Source of the DNA: Streptomyces sp. TRM49041
GTDB taxonomy: Bacteria > Actinomycetota > Actinomycetes > Streptomycetales > Streptomycetaceae
Length of the DNA stretch: 64,000 bases
Assembly (NCBI RefSeq): GCF_008271805.1
Contig: NZ_VSRY01000160.1
Coordinates: forward strand, 1 to 64,000
Direction: 5' to 3'
How positions within the stretch are numbered: position 1 is the first letter of the stretch; each line of letters begins with the position of its first letter. Positions 42,174 to 51,057 of this stretch are shown in pieces. The notes below the pieces were generated by a model. It was not told where the DNA came from, ran no database searches, and saw only the letters and a program-made list of their open reading frames with translations. A program made the position numbers and the translations under genes.

Positions 42174-43478
42174 ATGGCTGCCGACCGGCAGGGACCCGAC
42201 GCGCTCGCCGCGCGCCTCGCGGACGAGCGTGTCGACCACCGCTTCAAGGGGCTCCCTCCGGACGCGGACGGCCTGACGGTCGGTGAGCTCGCCGGCCAGC
42301 GGCGGAATCTGTTCACGGGAGACTTCACGACCCCGGTGCTGACGCTGTCCGCCGAGGCCCTGGAGCACAACCTCGCGCTCCTGGAGGCGTACTCCGAGCG
42401 CCACGGCCTGGCCTTCGCCCCGCACGGCAAGACGACCATGGCGCCGCAGCTGTTCGCCCGTCAGCTGGCGTACGGCGCCTGGGGCATCACCGTCGCCGTC
42501 CCGCACCAGGTGCGGGTGTGCCGGGCTTTCGGCGTCCGGCGGGTCTTCCTGGCCAACGAGCTGGTCGACGCGCCCGCCCTGCGCTGGATCGCGAAGCAGC
42601 TCGCCGGCGACCCGGACTTCCGTTTCGTCTGCTACGTCGACTCGGTGCGCGGCGTCGAGCTGATGGACCGGGCGCTGGCCGGGTCCGCCCGCCCCGTGGA
42701 TGTCCCCGTGGACGTCGTCGTGGAGCTGGCCGCGGGCGAGGGCGCGCGGACGGGGGTGCGTACGGATGCGGACGCGGCGGAGGTCGCCGAGGCGGTGTCC
42801 CGTGCGGCCTCGCTGCGGCTGGTCGGCGTCGCCGGGTACGAGGCGCAGGTGCCGGGCGCGACCCCGGAGACCGTACGGGCGTGGCTGCGGCGGCTGACCG
42901 GGCTCGCCGTCGAGCTGGACCGGGCGGGCCGGTTCGCGGACACGGACGAGATCGTGGTCAGCGCGGGCGGCAGCGAGTGGTTCGACGCCGTCGCCGACGT
43001 GTTCGCCGACCTGCCGCCACTGTCGGCGCCGGTGCTGAAGCTGCTGCGCTCGGGGGCGTATGTGTCCCACGACCACGGCCACTACGAGCGGCTGACGCCG
43101 TTCAACCGGGTCCCCGAGGAGGGCGCCCTGGAGCCGGCGTTCCTGCTGTGGGCGCAGGTGGTGTCCCGCCCGACGCCGGAGGAGGCGTTCCTCAACGCGG
43201 GCAAGCGGGACGTGTCGTACGACCTGGCGCTGCCGGAGGCGCGGCTGGTGCGGTCCGGGCGCGACGGGGCGACCCGAGCGGCGGCCGGGCTGACGGTCAC
43301 CGCGCTCTCCGACCAGCACGCCTGGGTGCGCACCGAGCCGGGCGGCACCGCGCTGGAGGTGGGTGACTGGGTGGCGCTGGGGCTCGCGCACCCGTGCACG
43401 GTGTTCGAGAAATGGCCGCTGATCCCGGTGGTGGACACGGACGGCACGGCGGTCGACTACATCCGTACGTTCTTCTGA
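42174..43478 (+). CDS. D-serine dehydratase-like (fold III) PLP enzyme, probable D-amino acid or D-glucosaminate deaminase
   Basis: The 434-residue enzyme starts at ATG 42174 after AAGGAGG. The alanine-racemase-like barrel carries the PLP Lys in FAPHGKTTMAPQ. The C-terminal DSD domain has HDHGHY and the zinc pair in AHPCTVFEKWP (His, Cys), as in eukaryotic-type D-serine dehydratases. Such enzymes eliminate the beta-hydroxyl of D-serine or related acids; D-glucosaminate dehydratases are in the same fold group. Neighbours (KDG-type kinase, RidA, D-aminoacylase-like gene 17 bases on) favour the amino-sugar-acid substrate. Confidence 0.9.
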   Translation: MAADRQGPDALAARLADERVDHRFKGLPPDADGLTVGELAGQRRNLFTGDFTTPVLTLSAEALEHNLALLEAYSERHGLAFAPHGKTTMAPQLFARQLAYGAWGITVAVPHQVRVCRAFGVRRVFLANELVDAPALRWIAKQLAGDPDFRFVCYVDSVRGVELMDRALAGSARPVDVPVDVVVELAAGEGARTGVRTDADAAEVAEAVSRAASLRLVGVAGYEAQVPGATPETVRAWLRRLTGLAVELDRAGRFADTDEIVVSAGGSEWFDAVADVFADLPPLSAPVLKLLRSGAYVSHDHGHYERLTPFNRVPEEGALEPAFLLWAQVVSRPTPEEAFLNAGKRDVSYDLALPEARLVRSGRDGATRAAAGLTVTALSDQHAWVRTEPGGTALEVGDWVALGLAHPCTVFEKWPLIPVVDTDGTAVDYIRTFF

Positions 43479-43495
43479 GACGGAGGACGGCCGCG

Positions 43496-45076
43496 GTGGA
43501 TCTGGTCATCCGGGACGTACGGGTCGTCGACGGCACCGGCGGGCCGTCGTACCGCGCCGACGTGGGCGTCGACGGCGGCCGCGTCGCGGCGCTCCGCCGC
43601 GCGGGCGACCGGGCGCTGTCCGGGGCCCGGGTGCTGGACGCGCACGGGCTCGCCCTCTCCCCCGGGTTCGTCGACATGCACGCGCACAGCGACCTGGCGC
43701 TGCTGCGGGACCCTGCGCACGAGGCGAAGACCGCGCAGGGCGTGACGCTGGAGGTGCTCGGCCAGGACGGCCTGTCGTACGCGCCGGCCGACGACCGGAC
43801 CCTGGCCGAGGTGCGGGCGGCGATCAGCGGCTGGAACGGCGACGGCTCGGACGTCGGCCTCGACTGGCGGACCGTCGGCGCCTACCTGGACCGTCTGGAC
43901 CGGGGCTTCGGCGGCGAGGGCATCGCCGTGAACGCCGCGTACCTGGTGCCGCAGGGCACGGTGCGGGCGTACGCGATGGGCTGGGCGGACCGTCCCGCCA
44001 CGGACGCCGAGCTGGGCCGGATGCGGCGGCTCGTCGCCGAGGGGCTGGAGCAGGGCGCGGTGGGCATGTCGTCGGGGCTGACGTACCCGCCGGGCATGTA
44101 CGCGGACGGCGCCGAACTGGCCGCGCTGTGCCGGGTCGTGGCGGCGTACGGCGGCTACTACTGCCCGCACCACCGCTCGTACGGGGCGGGTGCCCTCCAG
44201 GCGTACGCGGAGATGCTGGGGCTGGCGCGGGAGACGGGCTGCGCCCTGCATCTGGCGCACGCCACGCTGAACTTCGGCGTGAACGAGGGCCGGGCGCCCG
44301 AGCTGCTGGCGCTGCTCGACCAGGCGCTGGCGGACGGTGTGGACGTCTCCCTCGACACCTATCCGTACACCCCGGGCTGTACGACGCTGGCGGCGCTGCT
44401 GCCCGGCTGGGCGCACGAGGGCGGACCCGACGCGCTCCTCGCCCGGCTGCGGGACGACGCGGCCGCCGAACGGATCCGCCATGCCCTGGAGGTGACCGGG
44501 TCGGACGGCTGCCACGGCGTGCCGGTGGTGTGGGAGACGGTCGAGGTGTCGGGCGTCGCCGACCCGGCCCTGGCACGGTACGTCGGCACGCGGCTGCCCG
44601 ACTGGGCGGCTGCCCGGCGGCTGCTGCTCGCGGACCGGCTCGGCACGGCGGTGCTCCAGCACGTCGGCCATGAGGAGAACGTGCGCGCGATCATGTGTCA
44701 CCGGGTGCACACCGGCGGCTCGGACGGCATCCTGCGGGGTGCGAAGCCGCATCCGCGCGCGTACGGCACGTTCCCGCACTACCTGGGGCGGTATGTGCGC
44801 GAGCTGGGCGTGCTGTCGCTGGAGGAGGCCGTCGCGCATCTGACGTCCCGCCCCGCCGCCCGGCTGCGGCTGCCCGACCGGGGGCTGGTCCGCGAGGGGT
44901 ACCGGGCGGACCTGGTGCTGTTCGACCCGGACACGGTCGCGGCGGGCGCCACCTTCGCGGCGCCGCGCACGCCGCCGGCCGGAATCCCGTACGTGCTGAT
45001 CGACGGGCGGTTCGTGGTGCGGGACGGGCGGCGTACGGACGTACTGGCGGGGCGCTCCGTGCGCCGTATGCCGTGA
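43496..45076 (+). CDS. D-aminoacylase / N-acyl-D-amino-acid amidohydrolase
   Basis: GTG 43496 follows GGAGG. The 526-residue amidohydrolase has metal ligands in GFVDMHAHSD, CPHHRSY, HLAHAT and the conserved HTGGSDGILRGAKPHPRAYG region with catalytic Asp. The enzyme removes an acyl group from N-acyl-D-amino acids. In this setting it could deacetylate N-acetyl-D-glucosaminate to D-glucosaminate. It is in an operon with the PLP enzyme. No signal peptide is seen, so it acts in the cytoplasm. Confidence 0.92.
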   Translation: MDLVIRDVRVVDGTGGPSYRADVGVDGGRVAALRRAGDRALSGARVLDAHGLALSPGFVDMHAHSDLALLRDPAHEAKTAQGVTLEVLGQDGLSYAPADDRTLAEVRAAISGWNGDGSDVGLDWRTVGAYLDRLDRGFGGEGIAVNAAYLVPQGTVRAYAMGWADRPATDAELGRMRRLVAEGLEQGAVGMSSGLTYPPGMYADGAELAALCRVVAAYGGYYCPHHRSYGAGALQAYAEMLGLARETGCALHLAHATLNFGVNEGRAPELLALLDQALADGVDVSLDTYPYTPGCTTLAALLPGWAHEGGPDALLARLRDDAAAERIRHALEVTGSDGCHGVPVVWETVEVSGVADPALARYVGTRLPDWAAARRLLLADRLGTAVLQHVGHEENVRAIMCHRVHTGGSDGILRGAKPHPRAYGTFPHYLGRYVRELGVLSLEEAVAHLTSRPAARLRLPDRGLVREGYRADLVLFDPDTVAAGATFAAPRTPPAGIPYVLIDGRFVVRDGRRTDVLAGRSVRRMP

Positions 45077-45084
45077 CTCCCGGT

Positions 45085-46557
45085 TCAGGCGCGGGACGGT
45101 TCGCGGTCCTCGGCGCGGCGCGGGGACGGCAGCCAGATCCCGGCGGCGAAGTCGGCGCGGCGCAGTAGCAGCTGGGCGCCTATCGCGCAGGCCACGACGG
45201 CCAGGGCGAACCCGTAGGCGGGGGTGCGCCCGTCGGGCGCCGTCACATAGACGAGGCCCGCCGACAGGATGGTGACGGCGCGGCCGGTGCGGCGGTTCCA
45301 GGCGGTCGCGGCGAGCAGCGGCACGGCCCACAGCAGGTACCAGGGCTGCACCATCGGCGAGAGGGCGACCAGCGCGAGGAAGGCGAGGCCGAGCGCGTGC
45401 GGCGGGTCGAGCAGTCCGCGGGCGGCGCAGGACGCCAGGTATGCGATGAGGGCGATGGCCAGGGTGAGGCCCATGGCCTGGACGGCGCGCTTCACGGGGT
45501 CGGGTTCGGCGCCCGACAGGAAGTACATGGACTCGCCGAGGGCGACACCGAGGTCGCTGGTGAGGGAGAGTGCGGTGTGGATGGTGCCGGCGACACTCTG
45601 GGTGCGGAGCCAGCCGAAGCCGGTGCCGGCGAGCAGCGTCGCCCCTACGGCGACCGCCCCGGCGACGGCGCCCGGCCCCAGCAGGCCCTTGGCCGCCCGC
45701 CGTATCAGCGGGCCGGACGTCTCGCGGCCGACGACGACCCCGATGAAGAGCAGGGCGAGCGCGGCCGGCGACTTGATCATCATGGCGAGGGCGACGAGGG
45801 CGCTGCCCGCGACCCAGCGGCCGCCGCGCACGGCGAGCGCGGTGCCCGCGAGGAGCAGCCCGACCATCAGCCCGTCGTTGTGGAGGCCGCCGGCGACATG
45901 GACGAGCAGGAGCGGGTTGAGGGCGCCCAGCCACAGGGCGCCTGCCGTGGCGCGGCGCGGCGCGAGCCGGAGCAGGGACCAGAAGACGAGGGCGAGCGCG
46001 GCGACCGCGACGAGCCGCATGCCGAGCACGGCGGGCACGATCTGCCCGCCCGTCGCCGAGACGACCGCCTTGGCGAGGAGGAGGAAGACGGGCCCGTACG
46101 GGGCCGGGGTGTCGGTCCAGTGACCGCCGACGCTCGCGGCCGCCGCCCCGCCCACGCCGTCGGGCGCGAGGACGTTGGGGCCGGAGCGGTACACGTCGTG
46201 GCCCTCGACGACCATGGCGCCCTGCGCGATGTAGCTGTAGACGTCCGCGCTGTACAGCGGCGGGGCGAGGAGGAGGGGCGCCGTCCACCAGCCGAGCGTG
46301 GCGGCGGTGGCCCGGACCCGGACGACGGCGCCCTCGGCGATCAGCCGCCCGTACCTCCACCAGGCGACGACCAGCAGGGTGAGTCCGGCGCAGGCGAGGA
46401 GGACGCCGGGCCGCGCCGTGTCGGCGCCGCGGGGGAACCAGAGCCCCCACGGGTCCCGCGCGGGCATCGTGCCGGCTGCCCAGCCGCCCAGCGCGACGGC
46501 GACCGATCCGGCCGCGCCCAGACGACGGCATCCGGCGACGCTCCTCAAGGACCACAT
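45085..46557 (-). CDS. mptB: MptB-type polyprenol-phosphate-mannose-dependent alpha-1,6-mannosyltransferase
   Basis: The 490-residue GT-C membrane protein has about 13 helices. The catalytic loop carries APPLYSADVYSYIAQGAM with the conserved Asp-Val-Tyr-Ser-Tyr motif, then PYGPVFLL and LHNDGLMVGLLLAG, features of MptA/MptB. MptB extends the mannan core of lipomannan in mycobacteria. In Streptomyces a lipomannan-like or protein-linked glycan is possible. It converges on the amidohydrolase gene with an 8-base gap. Confidence 0.9.
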   Translation of the reverse strand: MWSLRSVAGCRRLGAAGSVAVALGGWAAGTMPARDPWGLWFPRGADTARPGVLLACAGLTLLVVAWWRYGRLIAEGAVVRVRATAATLGWWTAPLLLAPPLYSADVYSYIAQGAMVVEGHDVYRSGPNVLAPDGVGGAAAASVGGHWTDTPAPYGPVFLLLAKAVVSATGGQIVPAVLGMRLVAVAALALVFWSLLRLAPRRATAGALWLGALNPLLLVHVAGGLHNDGLMVGLLLAGTALAVRGGRWVAGSALVALAMMIKSPAALALLFIGVVVGRETSGPLIRRAAKGLLGPGAVAGAVAVGATLLAGTGFGWLRTQSVAGTIHTALSLTSDLGVALGESMYFLSGAEPDPVKRAVQAMGLTLAIALIAYLASCAARGLLDPPHALGLAFLALVALSPMVQPWYLLWAVPLLAATAWNRRTGRAVTILSAGLVYVTAPDGRTPAYGFALAVVACAIGAQLLLRRADFAAGIWLPSPRRAEDREPSRA

Positions 46558-46618
46558 GAGGAGCCAACCTACCGGGGCGTCGCCGGGCAGCGACCGGCCG
46601 TGTACGAATCCGACGGGC

Positions 46619-47512
46619 TTACGGCCTGGGGAGCGTGCAGCCGGGCAGGCTGAGGTCGATCTTGTTGCCGGTGCCGACGCAGGGCGCGATGGTGTGGGTC
46701 TGCTGGGCGTAGTTGATGCCCTCGCGGACGGTCACCTCGCCGTTCTCGTCGACCTCGCAGGGGTTGTTGAGGGTGCAGCGGCCGCCGGACTCGTTGCCGG
46801 TGTTGTTGACGGCGACGACCTTGCCGGTGGCCGTGTCGATCACGGGTGAGCCGGAGGTGCCGCCGATGGTGTCGCAGGCGGCGGTGTAGCGGATCGAGTC
46901 GGTCCAGGTCCAGTCGCTCTCCTTGAGGCGGTGGGCGAAGCCGTCCACGGAGCAGCTGTAGACGCGCTTCCAGTAGCCGGAGACCACCTTGATGGCGGTG
47001 CCCCGGGCGGGGCGGGCGGTGTCGAGTTCGAGGGCCTTGACGTGGTAGCGGTTCTCGATCTGGCGGTAGGTGCTGGTGAGTTCGTACAGCGAGACGTCGG
47101 TGTCGGTCATCGTCGCGTACGCGATCTTGCTCGCGCGGAGCGTGGCGACGCGGCCGCCGGCGGAGTTCAGCAGGCTGAAGGTGCGGTTCGAGGCCCGGTC
47201 GACGAGCACGACGCCGGGACCGGGCATACCGGTCTCGACGCAGTGGCCGTTGGAGAGCACCAGGGCGCGGTCGTCGGGCCGCGACCCGGCCGGCCGGACC
47301 ACGGAGCCGGAGCAGTTGCTGAGGGCCACGGTCCCGGCGAAGTCGACGGCGGTGACCGCGGGCGCGGAGGCCGGCGACGCGGAGGCGGGAGCGGGTGCCG
47401 GGGCGGACCTGGTGGTCGGTGCGGGGCGGTCGGCGGTGGTGGCTGCCGCCGGTGCGGCGCCCAGGCCGAGGAGCGCGAGAGCGAGCAGCGCACCGGCGAG
47501 AGGCTTCTTCAT
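46619..47512 (-). CDS. Secreted chymotrypsin-fold serine protease
   Basis: ATG 47512 follows GAGGGG. The 297-residue preproprotein has a signal peptide (about 1-25), then an Ala/Pro/Ser-rich linker and a protease domain with LSNGHC (His), TDTDVSLYEL (Asp) and GGTSGSPVID (Ser). Disulfide Cys pairs include CSGS, CSVDG, TAACDT and CTLNNPC. A C-terminal region with PGCTLP ends the protein. It is probably an extracellular endopeptidase. Confidence 0.92.
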   Translation of the reverse strand: MKKPLAGALLALALLGLGAAPAAATTADRPAPTTRSAPAPAPASASPASAPAVTAVDFAGTVALSNCSGSVVRPAGSRPDDRALVLSNGHCVETGMPGPGVVLVDRASNRTFSLLNSAGGRVATLRASKIAYATMTDTDVSLYELTSTYRQIENRYHVKALELDTARPARGTAIKVVSGYWKRVYSCSVDGFAHRLKESDWTWTDSIRYTAACDTIGGTSGSPVIDTATGKVVAVNNTGNESGGRCTLNNPCEVDENGEVTVREGINYAQQTHTIAPCVGTGNKIDLSLPGCTLPRP

Positions 47513-47712
47513 GTGGGGGGTCCCCTCTTGCGACGAATGTCATGCGCATTCTCAGAAATGGGCATGTCCTCGACAAGAGGTCCTTTTCGGCCGACCCGGC
47601 GGCCCCCACCGCGCCGGATCGGCGTTCGGGTGACCCGCCGCCGCCCAGGCCACGAAAGGACGTGTCCCAAAACACGAGGCGCCCCGGTCGCCACGGCCGT
47701 AAGCTCGCGAGC

Positions 47713-48924
47713 ATGCAGGTCATCCAGTCAACGAAGCTCGCCAACGTCTGCTACGAAATCCGTGGCCCGGTGCTCGACGAGGCGATGCGGCTGGAGGCGG
47801 CGGGCCACCGCATCCTCAAGCTCAACACCGGCAACCCCGCCGCCTTCGGCTTCGAGTGCCCGCCCGCGATCCTCGAGGACATGCTCCGCAACCTCGGCGA
47901 CGCGCACGGCTACGGCGACGCGAAGGGCCTGCTGTCGGCGCGGCGCGCGGTGATGAGCCACTACGAGACGAAGGGCATCCCACTCTCGGTCGAGGACATC
48001 TACATCGGCAACGGCGTCTCGGAGCTCATCCAGATGGCGATGCAGGCCCTGCTCGACGACGGCGACGAGGTGCTCGTACCGGCCCCGGACTACCCGCTGT
48101 GGACGGCCTCCGTGGCCCTCGCGGGCGGCACGCCGGTGCACTACCGGTGCGACGAGCAGTCCGACTGGATGCCCGACCTGGCCGACATCGAGCGCAAGGT
48201 CACCGACCGGACCAAGGCCCTCGTCATCATCAACCCGAACAACCCGACGGGCGCGGTCTACGACGACGAGATGCTCCGCGGCCTGACGGAGATCGCCCGC
48301 CGCCACAACCTCGTGGTCTGCTCGGACGAGATCTACGACAAGATCCTCTACGACGGCGCGACACACACGCCGACCTCCGCCGTCGCACCCGACCTGCTGT
48401 GCCTGACCTTCAACGGCATGTCGAAGAACTACCGGGTGGCGGGCTACCGCAGCGGCTGGCTGGCGGTGTGCGGCCCGAAGACGCACGCCTCCTCGTACAT
48501 CGAGGGCCTGACGATCCTCGCCAACATGCGTCTCTGCGCCAACATGCCGGCCCAGCACTCCATCGCCGCCGCCCTCCAGGGCCGGCAGTCGATCGAGGCG
48601 CTCGTGGCGCCCGGCGGCCGTCTCCTGGAGCAGCGGGACGCGGCGTACGAGCAGCTGATCCGGATCCCGGGCGTCAGCTGTGTGAAGCCGAAGGGCGCGC
48701 TGTACCTCTTCCCGCGCCTCGACCCGGCCGTCTACAAGATCAAGGACGACCGGCAGATGGTCCTCGACCTGCTGCGGGCCGAGAAGATCATGGTGGTGCA
48801 CGGCACGGGCTTCAACTGGCACGAGCCGGACCACTTCCGGATCGTCACCCTGCCGAACGCCACGGACCTGACGGACGCGGTGACCCGGATCGGGAACTTC
48901 CTGGACGGCTACAGCCAGCACTGA
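47713..48924 (+). CDS. Class I PLP-dependent aminotransferase (AlaA/alanine-type)
   Basis: ATG 47713 gives 403 residues. The fold-I enzyme has NTGNPAAFGF, NPNNPTGAVYDDE (carboxylate site), SDEIYDKILYDG (PLP Asp and Tyr) and the Schiff-base Lys in FNGMSKNYRVAGYRSGW. Its closest overall pattern is E. coli AlaA/YfbQ, which makes alanine from pyruvate and glutamate. The ribosome site is weak. It is divergent from the protease gene and is followed by a small hypothetical gene. Confidence 0.93.
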   Translation: MQVIQSTKLANVCYEIRGPVLDEAMRLEAAGHRILKLNTGNPAAFGFECPPAILEDMLRNLGDAHGYGDAKGLLSARRAVMSHYETKGIPLSVEDIYIGNGVSELIQMAMQALLDDGDEVLVPAPDYPLWTASVALAGGTPVHYRCDEQSDWMPDLADIERKVTDRTKALVIINPNNPTGAVYDDEMLRGLTEIARRHNLVVCSDEIYDKILYDGATHTPTSAVAPDLLCLTFNGMSKNYRVAGYRSGWLAVCGPKTHASSYIEGLTILANMRLCANMPAQHSIAAALQGRQSIEALVAPGGRLLEQRDAAYEQLIRIPGVSCVKPKGALYLFPRLDPAVYKIKDDRQMVLDLLRAEKIMVVHGTGFNWHEPDHFRIVTLPNATDLTDAVTRIGNFLDGYSQH

Positions 48925-48940
48925 GCCGGTTTTCTGGGCC

Positions 48941-48960
48941 AGACTCAACTTTAGACTCAA
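48941..48960. repeat. AGACTCAA direct repeat upstream of a small gene
   Basis: Two AGACTCAA octamers (48941-48948, 48953-48960) are 12 bases apart, immediately before a TAAGAT hexamer (48967-48972) that could be a -10 element. They may form an operator for the gene at 49006. Confidence 0.4.
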
Positions 48961-49005
48961 TCCAAGCTAAGATGGTCTCCTGTCAGTGAGCAGGAGGCCA
49001 TCCCC

Positions 49006-49398
49006 ATGTACGAACCGATCCGCACCAAGTCGGTCCAGCGGATGGCCGACGACGACCGGACCCAGTTCCCGCATCGCTCCCGCGAGGAGGAGCTGGACAT
49101 CCAGCTCGCCGGACACCTCGCCGCACTTCTGGCCGTCACCGAGGAGCTCGGGGACGGCACCGCCGCCGAACGCATCGCGCAGCAGGTGGCCCGGCTGCGC
49201 GGCGCCCCGCCGGCCCGGCACGCCGGACTGACCGGAGCGGACACGTCCGCGCTGCACCGCCGCGCCCACGCGCTCGCGGGGCGCGCCCTGGTCGTCGCGG
49301 CCTCCCGTGCCGACACCGCCGTCGCGATCCTCGCCGCCGAGCGGATGGACGCGCACGCCGCCGCCCTGGGCGGGAACCGCCTGGTCGGCACCCCCTGA
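49006..49398 (+). CDS. Conserved small cytoplasmic protein, function unknown
   Basis: The 130-residue protein starts at ATG 49006 behind AGGAGG. It has an acidic, helix-rich centre (EEELDIQLAGHLAALLAV) and a C-terminal Ala-rich helix (RALVVAASRADTAVAILAA), with no membrane segment or signal. No motif is recognised. A separate promoter is suggested by the repeats and TAAGAT hexamer just upstream, and a strong terminator follows, so it is probably monocistronic. Confidence 0.75.
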   Translation: MYEPIRTKSVQRMADDDRTQFPHRSREEELDIQLAGHLAALLAVTEELGDGTAAERIAQQVARLRGAPPARHAGLTGADTSALHRRAHALAGRALVVAASRADTAVAILAAERMDAHAAALGGNRLVGTP

Positions 49399-49402
49399 CG
49401 GC

Positions 49403-49436
49403 CCCGGTCCGCGCCCGCGCAGGTGCGCGGACCGGG
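49403..49436. terminator. Intrinsic terminator after the small gene
   Basis: A perfect 12-bp inverted repeat, CCCGGTCCGCGC / GCGCGGACCGGG, with 10-base loop starts 4 bases after the stop codon. Confidence 0.8.
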
Positions 49437-49554
49437 TGCCACCGCCTCCCGACCGCTCCCGCCGACTGACCGGCCCCGTGCCCCGGGCGCAGCGCCACAG
49501 GCGGTGGACCTCCGGCCGCGGCCGGGCCGTCGCACGCCCTTCGGCGCCGCGAGG

Positions 49555-50709
49555 TCACCTGGATCGCCCCGTCGCCTTCCTCGGCTTTTTCGGCTTCTTC
49601 GGCCGCCGACGGCCGGCGGGCGCCCCGGAGGGGGTCCCGAGCACCGCGGAGAGACGCTGAGCCGCGTACTCACGGTTGACCAGCGTCTGCTTGCGATGGA
49701 CCTCCGGCAGCTCCGGCATGGCGAGCAGCCGGTTGCACGCCTGGTAGGAACCCCGCCAGTCCCCCACCCAGTACGCGGTGATCGAGAACTCCATCAGCAG
49801 CCCCCACCTGTACACCCAGGGACTCACGAACAGCAGGTCGTCCGGAACGGGCCGGTTGAGTCCGGCGCAGACGAAGGCGTGCGCGGCCCTGTAGCGCCTC
49901 ATGGCACGCAGCCGTGAACACAGTTCGTAGCAGGCTTCGAGACGGTGGGGCCGCGTCTCCCAGGCCCGCACGAGCGCGTCCATGGCGCCCGGCCAGTCTC
50001 CCGTGTCGGCTCTGAGGATTCCGGTCTGGAGCAGCGAGTAGTAGACCTCCTCCGGCCAGCCGCCCATCGTGGCGCGGCGCTCGTAGAGGGCGACGGCCTC
50101 TTCCGCGCGGCCCATGTCACGCATGGTCTGGGCCAGATAGAAGACGGTGCGGGTGTTGTCGGGGTCACGCTCGAGTTCGGCGCTCAGCAGCCGCGCGTCG
50201 CGCTCGAACTTGTCCTGACGCGACCCTCCGTCGGCGTGGTCCACGACGACCAGGGCGTCGAGGTTCGCCTGGTCGGTCGGCTCGTCGGTCGTGAGGTACT
50301 CGTGGGTGACGCCTTCGTAGCGCCAGGCGATGTCGCCCCTGACCAGCCGCTTGATGCGGTATTCGAGGGCACCTTCGTGCCGGAGCATGTAGCCGGCGGC
50401 CGTGAGCGGCGGCAGGGGGCCGTTCTGCCGGATCTCCAGGTCGGCGTCGAGCAGGAGCAGATAGTCGGCCCTGCCCCGCGCATGAGCGATGTTGAGGCTC
50501 CGGTTGTGGCCGAAGTCGACCCACGGCTCCTCGCGGAGCTCCCCGGGGATGTCTCTGAGCGCGCTGCGGATCAGCTCCTGCGTGCCGTCCGTGGACCCGG
50601 TGTCGGAGATCACCCAGGTGGTGATCAGGTCACGGACCGATGAGAGGCAGCGTTCGATGACCCCGGACTCGTTCTTGACGATCATGCAAAGGCAAATGGT
50701 CGGCTTCAC
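49555..50709 (-). CDS. GT2 glycosyltransferase with C-terminal TPR region
   Basis: The 384-residue protein begins with a GT-A domain: CLCMIVKNESGVIERCLSSV, ISDTGSTDGTQEL, then LLLDADLEI (DxD metal site). The middle has TPR-like repeats (DPDNTRTVFYLAQTMRDMG and EVYYSLLQTGILRADTGDW). A basic Lys/Arg tail ends it. There is no membrane segment. GT2-TPR enzymes of this kind glycosylate proteins or assemble surface glycans. It is divergent from two secreted Gly-Pro-Thr collagen-like proteins, so O-glycosylation of their Thr residues is a testable idea. Confidence 0.88.
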   Translation of the reverse strand: MKPTICLCMIVKNESGVIERCLSSVRDLITTWVISDTGSTDGTQELIRSALRDIPGELREEPWVDFGHNRSLNIAHARGRADYLLLLDADLEIRQNGPLPPLTAAGYMLRHEGALEYRIKRLVRGDIAWRYEGVTHEYLTTDEPTDQANLDALVVVDHADGGSRQDKFERDARLLSAELERDPDNTRTVFYLAQTMRDMGRAEEAVALYERRATMGGWPEEVYYSLLQTGILRADTGDWPGAMDALVRAWETRPHRLEACYELCSRLRAMRRYRAAHAFVCAGLNRPVPDDLLFVSPWVYRWGLLMEFSITAYWVGDWRGSYQACNRLLAMPELPEVHRKQTLVNREYAAQRLSAVLGTPSGAPAGRRRPKKPKKPRKATGRSR

Positions 50710-51057
50710 GTCATCACTGATCCCCGCGTGGTTGTGTGGGCGACCTTAGGAACCGGCCGGTGCCCGAGCGGTCCGGCACGCCGGTGCCTCCTCCCTTTGG
50801 ACGGCCTGCGGGCGGCCGCTGCGCTGAATGTCCGGCGCGCCTCCCGCCATGCACCCCAATACGCCCAAATCATGACAAACAGTACGCCCACGCGTATGCG
50901 GACGGTACAGACGGCCAACCACAAGGACCGGCTGCCCTCGTCAGGCCTCCGCGCGGTCCCGCCGGCGGTGCAGGCGTCACAGCCTCACCCGCCGGAAGGG
51001 ACCGCGACCGAACACCTCGGGCGTGAACGGCTCGAACTCAAGAAAGCAGGTCACTTC
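50710..51057. promoter_or_regulatory. Divergent promoter region of the GT2 and collagen-like genes
   Basis: About 350 bases without a convincing gene. It must hold both promoters; an AT-richer patch around 50850-50890 (CAATACGCCCAAATCATGAC) is the likeliest promoter zone. No operator is clear. Confidence 0.4.

Noticed and set aside
43457..46567. A 1036-codon leftward open frame spanning the amidohydrolase and the mptB region
   Set aside because: It is a shadow of the true genes; the sequence is Arg/Ala/Pro repeats with no domain, and mptB is well supported in another frame.
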